From positions 992,001-1,056,000 of the forward strand of contig VNKQ01000005.1 in NCBI GenBank assembly GCA_016508695.1: a DNA stretch of 64,000 nucleotides, in the 5' to 3' direction. The translations under genes were made by a program, and so were the position numbers. This DNA is from Hyphodiscus hymeniophilus. Lineage: Eukaryota; Ascomycota; Leotiomycetes; Helotiales; Hyphodiscaceae. The first letter of the stretch is position 1. Each line of letters begins with the position of its first letter. The notes below the pieces were generated by a model. That model worked only from the letters and a program-made list of their open reading frames with translations, did not search any database and was not told the DNA's origin. Positions 23,380 to 32,251 of this stretch are shown one piece after another.

Positions 23380-23737
23380 TCAAAAATCATATACATGTCC
23401 CACATCCGTAACCACTAATGCGGCTATAACAGCAGACCGCGAGACGGTTCGTGACACGTAAGATGAGAGCTTCAATGATCGCGAGGTAGGCGTAGAGGGC
23501 TGCGATTTTGGTAGGAGCAGTGTGATGAGACAGGGTAGTGGTTATGTGCTCAAGTGCGAGGGTGTCTGGAAGGGTGAACTTGATGATTTGATGGGGTCAG
23601 CGGCGATGAGGTATCCAGACGCCGCCTAGAGCTATGATTGGGTCGAGGGACAGGAAGTAGACGCGGTAGGGGAGGGCGATTGAGCGGCTCAAAGGGGAGC
23701 GCGTCGTTGTGGAAGATGATGCAGTTTTGGGAGCCAT
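23380..23737 (-). pseudogene. Broken small membrane protein, DUF7704-like
   Basis: From an ATG at 23737 (MAPKTAS) the frame reads LPYRVYFLSLDPIIALGGVW, resembling the first membrane segment of fungal DUF7704 proteins. It then meets an in-frame TGA at 23597-23599, continues in the same frame through ALYAYLAIIEALILR, and needs one frameshift near 23430-23440 to continue as AVIAALVVTDVGHVY before a stop. Intact relatives are about 150-170 residues with four helices and unknown function. One stop plus one frameshift make expression of an intact protein unlikely. Family assignment is from memory of the motif pattern and is moderate. Confidence 0.5.
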
Positions 23738-24069
23738 GGCTGCGGATCTTGACGTGGGGTCACGAATGGAAGTTGTGAAGGGCTTAACGTGGCCTACAAT
23801 TACTGGGGAAGGTGATGCTACCAGGTACGTGGTAGTGAGATTGATTGAGAATAGTCTGAATCGAAGCCTTCGACGGGAGATTACTGCTCGGGCAGTGCTT
23901 ATCTTCTCAGCCAAGGAGATTTTAACAAGTAGAATGTCTTCTACAGAGGTATTTAACCCTCAGTCCGAAATGGAATCCACCTCCCTCGTACCATTCACGA
24001 CAAACGACCACACATGTCGAGTCAAAACAATCTACGGCTGCAATCGTCAGGGCTTCTGAATACTATAAG

Positions 24070-24486
24070 CTCTTCATAGGCACATCTATCTCCAAGGATT
24101 GTCTCTCGCGCAAACGAATCGCCACACAACTACATCTCCTTCTGAGCCCAACGCGGTCAGGGTACGTCCATATCTATCGGTTTTATCCAACATTGCAGCC
24201 TATCGGCTGGTACCGTAACGAAGAGTTACTCGAGTTTCCAGCTTGGCATTTGACCCGCCTTATGAGGTACTCACCGCGAATTATGCGAATCATCGCGTTG
24301 CTGCCCTCAGTCGTACAACCCACAATTGGAATTTGGAATTTGGAGTTTCGAAGGCAACGGTGGGATACCCTATATATAAATATAACAAGAGAACCTGAAG
24401 ACTCTACACTTCGTGTTGTTTGGAAAGGAGACGTAACTGTCGACCCATCAGAACCATTCATCATTAGGCGCGACTTGAGGAAATAA
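24070..24486 (+). CDS. Unrecognised open frame, possible gene remnant
   Basis: About 139 codons without a stop, from SEYYKLFIGTSIS through ELLEFPAWHLTRLM to IIRRDLRK. The only internal ATG upstream of most of it is weak; the first clear Met is in LTRLM. The composition looks protein-like and there is no match I recognise. It may be an orphan gene missing its first exon, or the 3' part of a decayed gene. It lies between the DUF7704-like relic and oxygenase 2. Confidence 0.3.
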   Translation, partial: LFIGTSISKDCLSRKRIATQLHLLLSPTRSGYVHIYRFYPTLQPIGWYRNEELLEFPAWHLTRLMRYSPRIMRIIALLPSVVQPTIGIWNLEFRRQRWDTLYINITREPEDSTLRVVWKGDVTVDPSEPFIIRRDLRK

Positions 24487-25013
24487 ATCATTTCCTGTTT
24501 GGTTAGTTCATGCTCATGTAGTCTCTCAAGTCGTTCTCTTGATGGCCTTTTTGCAAATCCTAGATCTAGCTAACAACGGAGATTCTGAAAGTCTTCATGG
24601 GGCCGGAAAAGTGCATCTTGCATGTGTCTGCAATGTTCTAGCATATTATCGCATGCTATCTATGCTTTGCTAATTGCTAGGATATTTGGCCTGTTTGGGT
24701 TTCGTGCTTGGATCATTATTGGTAATGCATTGTTGCATAGGTACCTACTCGAGATAAACTGGAACAAGTAAGCTGAAAAGATCTCGGGCCGGGATTGTGA
24801 TGGAAAGTGAGATATAAGTCAGTGTATACAGCGCAATTGTCAATTATCAAGGTTTCACTACCCGTCAAAGTTCTAAATTCAGATAGTATGCAGCATAGAT
24901 CTGGAGTCGTGAGAGATAATGTTCGCAATGTGTTGATTGTATGCGCTAAAGTAATCCATTCGAATCATATGCCGACCATTACTAGACGCCAGCCAAACAT
25001 GCATTCAACAACC
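24487..25013. other. Intergenic, nothing recognised
   Basis: No coding frame with recognisable content. This is the 3' flank of oxygenase 2, which is on the minus strand. Confidence 0.6.
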
Positions 25014-25979
25014 TCATACAAATATTTGTGCTGGTAATGGTACGGGTGCTGGTTCTGGTGCCTTATATATGCTTTTCATGATCATGGCATTGAGTTGCCC
25101 AACTGTAATCCCGGGCTCGATATCGAAACCATTCGAGTGATATTTCCCCATTGTTTTACCAGCCATAATGGGTTGTAACACAGTATCCGGATGAGCAGAC
25201 CCAAAATACGCCATTGTTTGTCTCTCCTGATCGTGAGGAAGGCCGTCGAATGTTACCCGATGCAAGGTAGCCTTGAGGTGGGTCCCAGACCAGAACGACA
25301 ACGCATCACCTAAATTGACCAAGATGCAATCTTCAATGCAAGGAGCCTTAATCCAGTCACCGTTTGGCGACAAAACCTCCAGTCCAGCCTGCTTCTGAAA
25401 GAGCAATGTCACTGACCCAGAGTCGGTGTGCTGGGCCATTCGAGAGCCGCCCGTCTGTGGCTGCTCACCTCTCGCAGGATACATCAGCATCCGGAGGCTG
25501 TTACCCTTGCCTGCATTTTCGAGATGGGCGTTGGCGAAGAAATCCTTGTCAGGCAGTTCCATGGCAAGTGCAAAACAGACGAGCATCTTGACCACCAAGG
25601 AGTGACACTTATGTTTGAACGCCTCGACCTTCTCCGCTTGCTCGTACCAGAAAGGGTGTAGCCCGGGAGTATTTTTAATTGCACCTGGAAGTCCGCCAAA
25701 CCACATGGACATTTTATCATCCTTTCCCCTATCCTTGAATGATCCCATATACCCAATTTCATCCTCGTTGATGGGATACTGGGATTTTTGTTCTTCCGGC
25801 AAGGAGAAAAACGCTTTTCCGAGGCTGAACATCTCTTCGATCTCGCTTGGCGGTATTTGATGCCCTTTGATAAGGAGAAACCCCCATTGCTGGCATGCCT
25901 CTGTAACCTTCTTGGCGATTGCCAATTGGTCGTCTGGGGAATCGATTTTCGACACGTCAATTAGTGGAAAAGACATCAT
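25014..25979 (-). CDS. 2-oxoglutarate/Fe(II) oxygenase 2, IPNS-type
   Basis: Single exon, 321 residues, starting MMSFPLIDVS (two adjacent ATGs; either may be used). The dioxygenase N domain (WGFLLIKGHQIP) precedes the catalytic core, with iron ligands H184, D186 (AQHTDSG) and H240 (ATLHRV) and the cosubstrate arginine R253 (ERQTMAYF). All expected catalytic residues are present. It is not a close duplicate of the oxygenase at 21561: the core is shorter, there is no long N-terminal lead and there are no introns. Substrate unknown. Its upstream region carries TCGGATT twice, at 26157 and 26262. Confidence 0.9.
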   Translation of the reverse strand: MMSFPLIDVSKIDSPDDQLAIAKKVTEACQQWGFLLIKGHQIPPSEIEEMFSLGKAFFSLPEEQKSQYPINEDEIGYMGSFKDRGKDDKMSMWFGGLPGAIKNTPGLHPFWYEQAEKVEAFKHKCHSLVVKMLVCFALAMELPDKDFFANAHLENAGKGNSLRMLMYPARGEQPQTGGSRMAQHTDSGSVTLLFQKQAGLEVLSPNGDWIKAPCIEDCILVNLGDALSFWSGTHLKATLHRVTFDGLPHDQERQTMAYFGSAHPDTVLQPIMAGKTMGKYHSNGFDIEPGITVGQLNAMIMKSIYKAPEPAPVPLPAQIFV

Positions 25980-27087
25980 GTATTGCGTCGCTAAGTTTTA
26001 TTCTAGGTGTTGGCAGAAGGTTGTTGAGTGTCAATGACAGCAGGAAGAAGTACTAGGAGCATATACTGTCTAGCAAAGTTTGAGTATGTAGGCCGACCTC
26101 TTATAGGCTGGTGCAGAATATGTAAATTCACGACAAAACACGAGATGTAGCTTTCGTCGGATTCCGATCCTGGTCTACATGGAGGGCAGCGACATGCTGC
26201 TACGGCGTAGGAAGATGAACTACCGACAACGGGTGTGGCTGAACGATAAGCATTTTGTCGGTCGGATTTTAGCGACACTAAACATATTCTCCAATCTCCT
26301 CAGAGGGGGACTACTAGGACGACGGATCCGATCGTACTCACCCACAGATGCATTTCGTGTAACCTATCGAAAGCCATCAATTGCGACCGCAATAGACCGG
26401 CCAATATATGAAACTGGTTGAAAAAGTGTAGACTACAGTAAACTCGTTACAAACTTTGGACAATACCATTCCCTGCAAACCGAGGCGGCCACTTTTCGAT
26501 GTGTTTTACAGCGTGACTGCCCTTTTCGCACGGGGAAGGAGAAGGCATTTGAGAAAAAGTTCAAGGACGTAGTGCGTCCATCTTTGTAGGTTATATTTTG
26601 AATCTATCTGATTCGTTAAGGAAGTACATAGTAAACAAGACAGGGGAAAACGGGCAGAATGCACGTCCTCTCGGCTTCCGACGGGATTGGCTAATAAGGT
26701 ACCTCCTACCTAGATAACTACCGAGAACCCCACGAATCATTTTAAGCGAGGGCAATGTTTGCAGATAATAAACTACAGGTGCACTTCTTCTTCAAGACTT
26801 CCAGTTGAGAAAGAAGAAACTAGGGCTTTATTAATGAATACGGTTATAGATGCTTCAGTGTGTCTGGTTTTGAAACTGTTCTAATTTTCTTTCTGTTGAT
26901 AATTCGAATTGTGGTTTCCTTACTTAACAGCGGTACACGGGAAAGACTGCACACTATACCATTCTAAGCACTATTTGAAGCATCCCGCCCACTTCATGAA
27001 AGATTCCAGCAGCGCGGAACAATGCACGCACAATACTATCTCCAACACCACTGTGTCTTTACAATCCTTGTGAAGTAACAATCATGG
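25980..27087. promoter_or_regulatory. Promoter of oxygenase 2 and 3' flank of MFS gene
   Basis: No gene. TCGGATTCCGA, an 11-bp near-palindrome, lies at 26157-26167, and GTCGGATTTTAGCGA at 26261-26275; the latter nearly repeats 29323-29337. These are 180-300 bp upstream of the oxygenase 2 start. The remainder, to 27087, shows nothing recognisable. Confidence 0.5.
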
Positions 27088-29082
27088 CTACAGACGTTGG
27101 ATGGCCCGTCCTCGGTTCGGCTGTAACTTGGCGTATTCGGCATATCTGTGCTTGCACATAATGCGGAATTTCTTACCCCAGATGATCATGGGAATAGCCA
27201 ACAGCATAATGAAGAGAGACAAACATCCGATTGATACGAAGCAGTCATGGAAGCCAAGATTTTCGATCCAGGGACTGACTGCAAAGACGATCCCAGCTGC
27301 TATAGCGTTCCGAACGAATGCAACGCCAATAAGGGCATCGCCAAGTATCTGCGATGAGTTAACATGTGATCGGCTGCAAAGTCAGTGGCAGTGAATTCGT
27401 ACCTCTTCGTATGAGTCCATGAGGTATGTCAAACTCAACGCTTGAATGGAACATTGCGCAAATCCGTACAAGGCTACTCCAACACATGGGATGATATAGT
27501 GGTCGCCCTATTAAACCAGTCAGCTAGAATTTTCAAACACGTATGGGAAACATTACAGCTGCTACACTGAAGCCGTAGACGAAGAGACCCAGAGGACCAA
27601 TAAGCGCAGGGAAGATGGTAAGGTAAAGACGCATCTCAGGCTCATAGACACCTCCATTTCTTTTAGCGAGTTTGATGATCAACCAATCACTCAGTGGCCC
27701 TGAGTAAAAGGCTGCAATAACAGCGCCAATAAAAGGCGGAAGATTGAGGTTTCCAATACCAATCGTGGAGAAATTGTAAGGATCCGTGGAGAAAGCCTCG
27801 GACTCCGTTGTCGCAACTACAGAAACCCAGGAGAGGCAGGCTCCATATTGAAGTGAAACATACAAGACAGCTGGGATGCCCAGCATCATGAGGGGCTGGT
27901 AAAAGTGCCTGAGAAATTCCGAGAGTGTTCCGGGAGTTGTTGTTGTAAGTGCAAAACGCTTACGCCATGTGTTCATTGGGATGTTGGGATTGATAGTCCT
28001 GCTTTGTTGGGGTTCGGGAGACGACTTGTCGACTGAAATATCTGGGACCTCCGAATTCTTTTCGCTGACAAGAGTACTGGGTTCAGTGATTTCTTGCGGA
28101 ATAGGCTCATCACCGTGAATGACGCCGAAAGTCATCACATATTTGGTTTCCTCGTAGAAGAACACAAACAATAGGAAGCTCACGCCAAGGAAAATGGCGC
28201 ACCACCAGTATATCCACGGCCAGCCTTGCTTGGCAGCACTGTAACCTGCCACGACTGGAGCAAGGTAGACTCCAATATTCACAAATCCAAGATATACAGC
28301 GTTCATTGTACCCCTTTGGTGAAGGAAGAACAAGTCATTAATCTAGGCAAGGTGTAAGCACTGAAGATATGTGGCGAAGAAGACTGTTTACCGTCATTTG
28401 CACTATTGTATCCGCAACGGCGCCAGCAAGTCCATTGATCACGTTAACCCCGAGCATGTTCGAATAATTACGTAGAGCTGCCGCCCAGATGGCACAGAGG
28501 AATAGGACAAATGTTGTGACGATATAGACAGGACGCCGGCCATACTTGATCGAAAATGGAATGAATAGCAAGCATCCAAAAGCGAGTCCAATACAGTTGG
28601 CAGCAAATGTATTGTTAAGATCCGAATACGAGATCCCCAATATGGTATTGTAATCCTGGAAAACGACAACTCCAATATCTAGCCTATCACCCATTGATGT
28701 CAATATTAATGCGAGAACACCAGTCTCGTAGATTAACATACATTCCGAAGACCATAAGGACATAGAAGGCAGCGATAGAGAAGTTGACAATTTTGCGTCT
28801 GTGGGACCAATTCTGGTCGCACGACTTAGTACTTGCTGAAAAGCTAGCTTCGGAGGGAGCATACTAGTGGATCGTTGGGATCTTCTGAAGGCTGCGGATA
28901 GAGTACCAATGTGCCATCAGTGCCATGTTTGAGCTTCGATTTCGCTTTTAGAGTACGTCAGTCAGATTTTTGCTGAAATGTGATTCCATGGACCTACAAT
29001 CTTCGAGAATGACGGTGCCAGGAGCTTCCGCCGCCAGGATTTTGGCAGCTAGTCCATTTTCGAGCGAGCTTACCTCGTCCAT
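27088..29082 (-). CDS. MFS transporter
   Basis: Seven exons, 28998-29082, 28865-28944, 28742-28812, 28392-28683, 27557-28342, 27403-27507 and 27088-27348, give 559 residues in one continuous frame. The N-terminal LYPQPSEDPNDPLNWSHRRK is the hallmark of the fungal Hol1/polyamine-type major facilitator group. Further on come GRRPVY, a long cytoplasmic loop between helices 6 and 7 (ITEPSTLVSEKNSE), and about twelve membrane segments. It should be a plasma-membrane proton-coupled carrier or exporter of small organic molecules. It is divergent from guanine deaminase, with 610 bp between starts. Confidence 0.88.
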
Positions 29083-29692
29083 CTTGATGTTCAAACAGAT
29101 TACTTAGTCCTCACTCTATGAAGAAGAAGACAGATCAAAATTGATATATAAGAATCATGAAACCTTATCGTGAAGTCACAAGCCTATCGCGATATGTACG
29201 ACCACCCCCACAACCCACCCACGACTGACCATCAAACCGACCTAATACGTTGGATTCTGTAGCGGCGGAAATACGCTTCAGTCATCATTCATGGAGGTTC
29301 GTAAATGGGGGTGATTAGTGCTGTCGGATTCTAGCGAGATATCAGAGAGCAAGGCTTATCTCAACCCTGGCGGCTCTAACCAGGAGCGGATCCCACCATA
29401 TTGTCTGGACGCAGGTACGAATGCATTCAGATGGCAATCTTACACAAATCTCGCCTCTAGGGCAACGCGAGTGTCCGACCCGATTGTCTGCATGTACATG
29501 AATGGGTACGATGGCCAGCTAGCAAGGGCTCGGAAAAGCCACAAAGCCTTGTACTGCCCGGCTCTAAGATCAATTGGCCCTTTTGTTGACCGTCATCCCA
29601 CCTTTCAACAACCATACATAGACAGCTGCAGCAATTTTTACCATATTGTCAGATTCACTCAATCATTGCACCAACCAGCATAACTATCTACG
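29083..29692. promoter_or_regulatory. Divergent promoter of MFS and guanine deaminase
   Basis: 610 bp between two outward starts. It contains GTCGGATTCTAGCGA at 29323-29337 (see 26261-26275) and three GATA-type hexamers read on the minus strand (29165-29170, 29184-29189, 29356-29361). GATA sites would suit nitrogen control by AreA-like factors, but about two are expected by chance in this length. Confidence 0.5.
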
Positions 29693-31165
29693 ATGAGTTG
29701 CTTTCCAAACCTGTTCAGCCGCAAGGCACGTATCCAAGAGGATGTGTCGATCCTGCCTCCAGCTTATAGTTCACTTGAACACGCCCCTTCAGTTCAACTC
29801 TCTAGGGAGAAATCCAACAAGCAAGTTTTTTTCGGCCGGATAGTTCACAGCAAGTCTCTCAAGGACCTTGAAATTTTCAATAAAGCTGCTCTTGGCGTCG
29901 ACGAGTCAGGAGCCATTCACTTCCTCGATGACAAGGTCGGATCGGCCGCGGAGGCTTGCAAGAAGTATTCTGGTTTCGAGCAGGCTGCCTGCACCACACT
30001 CAAGCCATTACAATTTCTATTTCCCGGGATGATAGATACGCACATGCACGCTCCACAGTGGCCCAACATGGCGATTGGTATGGAGGGCAACTTGAAGGAG
30101 TGGGTTGAGAATTATACGGATCCTCTGGAAGCGTCTTACAAGGACAACGACAAGGCGCGAAGAGTTTATGACGAGATGGTGCAAAAAGAATTAGAAAACG
30201 GCTCAACCACAGTTGCATATAATTCTTCGCCGCACTACCAAGCAACCAACATCCTGGCTGACATGTGTTTGAAGTATGGGCAACGTGCTATCATCGGAAA
30301 GCTTTGCATAGACAGGAATGCCACTCATGGCAATGTTGAGGTTTCGACCACACAGTCCTTAGAGGATGAGGAGAAGGCCGTGGCCCACATTCGCAAAATC
30401 GATCCCGAGGCGAAATTACTTTCGCCCTGTATACAGCCCCGCTCTTTGGGGTTCGATAGCCCAGAGCTGGTCGCGGGACTGGGTAAGATGTGCTACCCTA
30501 AAACACAATCCAGCCCAATCCACGTGCAGGCGCATATGTGTGAGACAATAGCAGACTTCAAACAAGCACAGAAGGTGCATCCAGGCTTTGAGAACTACTC
30601 GGAGATTTATGACCATTATGGAATGTTGCACGAGAAGACTATCCTGGCTCATTGCATCTATCTTTCCGATCGGGATATCGACCTACTTGTTGCTCGGAAG
30701 AGTGGAGTGGCGCACAATGGCAATAGCAATACATGCCTAACGGACGGTGAATGCCGGGTGAGAGAACTCCTCAATCGTGGCGTGAAGGTGGGATTGGGAA
30801 CCGATTGCTCTGCCGGCTATGGCATATCTATACTGGACTCGATGCGTTCAGCTAGCAATGTTTCACGCCACCTAGTCATTCATAAGGGAGACCCTTCGCT
30901 GAAGTTGAGCTTTGAAGAAATCGTCTTTCTAGGGACAATGGGAGGAGCGCAAGTCTGCGATATGCAGGACAAAATCGGGAACTTCGAGCCTGGGAAGCAA
31001 TTTGATGCTTTAGTGGTTGATGTTGGGCTCAAGGATAATATCAACATCAGTGGCTGGGAGCATGATGACTTGGCGTTGGTAAAAAAGTGGGTGTTTATGG
31101 GAGATGATAGGTCCATCAGGCTGGTCTATGTCAATGGAAAGCTTGTTGCTGGTAAGGACCGGTAA
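29693..31165 (+). CDS. GUD1: Guanine deaminase
   Basis: Single exon of 490 residues. It is an amidohydrolase converting guanine to xanthine and ammonia, in the purine salvage/degradation route. Visible metal and catalytic motifs: FPGMIDTHMH (H117, H119), QAHMCE (H281, E284), ILAHCIYLS (H320) and GLGTDCSAGYG (D371). The C-terminal IGNFEPGKQFDAL and LGDD/MGDDRSI-type ending matches animal and yeast enzymes. The usual AHCPNSN is AHNGNSN here and the GTDVxGG motif is GTDCSAG, both unusual. The first 45 residues precede the core and are not conserved. It lies divergent to an MFS carrier. Confidence 0.95.
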   Translation: MSCFPNLFSRKARIQEDVSILPPAYSSLEHAPSVQLSREKSNKQVFFGRIVHSKSLKDLEIFNKAALGVDESGAIHFLDDKVGSAAEACKKYSGFEQAACTTLKPLQFLFPGMIDTHMHAPQWPNMAIGMEGNLKEWVENYTDPLEASYKDNDKARRVYDEMVQKELENGSTTVAYNSSPHYQATNILADMCLKYGQRAIIGKLCIDRNATHGNVEVSTTQSLEDEEKAVAHIRKIDPEAKLLSPCIQPRSLGFDSPELVAGLGKMCYPKTQSSPIHVQAHMCETIADFKQAQKVHPGFENYSEIYDHYGMLHEKTILAHCIYLSDRDIDLLVARKSGVAHNGNSNTCLTDGECRVRELLNRGVKVGLGTDCSAGYGISILDSMRSASNVSRHLVIHKGDPSLKLSFEEIVFLGTMGGAQVCDMQDKIGNFEPGKQFDALVVDVGLKDNINISGWEHDDLALVKKWVFMGDDRSIRLVYVNGKLVAGKDR

Positions 31166-31722
31166 AGGTGAAGAAGATAGGCCTCAAAAAAATCCTTCCT
31201 TCTGTTGTCCTTTTTTGCACATCTGAATACCTACATTATATGTCTTCCTCTCTCAAAAAGCATATGTCGAATGCTAAAAATGCTCCCAACTCCTGTAATT
31301 CCCCTTATCTCTTATTGGCTCATAAAGCCCAGCCAGAATTCAGACGCTTTTGTTGCACATCTGCCTCTCTTTCGCTTTCCAACTTGGAGAACATGAAAGA
31401 AAAGCGCATATTGATTTCGAAGAAGTGTGGTAAACTCCTCCTTTTGAGGGTGATTTGATTGATCAAATAGAAGGAAGTTGAGCGCAAGTGGTTTCAAATC
31501 CAAAACATCACAGATCAGCTATTCTGGAAGAGTTGTAACAACAAGAGCAGAGCTTAAAAGTTCCTAATCGATCTTTTTATATGGCGACTTAGCATACCGC
31601 CTTTCTCAAGCAACAAACTGCTCCTGGGTATGACCGAGGCCCATCGTTCTTGGCTGCCCGCTCGAGGAATTGGACCGCGAGACGCTCGCCAATACGCCAC
31701 GCCTAACAACGAATCAGCATGC
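31166..31722. other. Intergenic 3' flank of guanine deaminase
   Basis: No gene recognised. It is followed by the multicopper-oxidase relic on the other strand. Confidence 0.6.
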
Positions 31723-32060
31723 TCAAATCAAGACCTGCATATGGAGTGTGGTATTCACAATGTGTCAATCCATAAGCCAAGCTCCTGGGTTATCGATTTG
31801 AAAAGCAAGTGCCAATCATCCGCTGGCCAGATCGACGTCGCGACGCGTCCGGTTGCCGAAAATGACGAGGGTTGAGATCGTGTCGTGGGTAATTGTCCCA
31901 GAGTCGGTCCCGAGGACGTAGAAATCATGTCTTTGAAGATGGATAGGGTGGTTGCCTCCCGTTTGAATGACCCAGCATGACCACTGCGCGTCGTTAGCAA
32001 CGAGAAGCGAGACTATTTCCACGAGGATCTTTCCAGGAAGTTGCAAAACGTTCAAGTCCT
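31723..32060 (-). pseudogene. Multicopper oxidase (laccase) C-terminal relic
   Basis: Reading the minus strand from 32055 gives WSCWVIQTGGNHPIHLQRHDF, then NRTRRDV, then in the same frame a TGA, LALAFQIDNPGAWLMD, another TGA and HIVNTT. This is the order of the third cupredoxin domain of fungal laccases (HPIHLHGHDF, NPTRRDV, AFxxDNPGAWLxHCHI). Two stops are in frame; the copper ligand motif HLHGH has become HLQRH and HCHI has lost its first two residues. The rest of the gene is absent. It is a dead fragment, between two convergent genes. Confidence 0.75.
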
Positions 32061-32251
32061 TCGCGATAACCGTGCTTCGATACTTACACTTTCACTTATA
32101 TATGAATACATATATACATATAAGAACATCAACGATTGTTAGGGTATGTGGATTATTCAAACGTGTTCATTATTAAAGCACTCGAAGGTATCATGCTCAG
32201 TGTCCCATACGCCTTACACTTCTCAGAACAAAGCGAGTAAAGAACGCTATC

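Noticed and set aside
13739..31165. Specialised-metabolite cluster with a backbone enzyme
   Set aside because: No polyketide synthase, peptide synthetase, terpene cyclase or prenyltransferase is present in the window.
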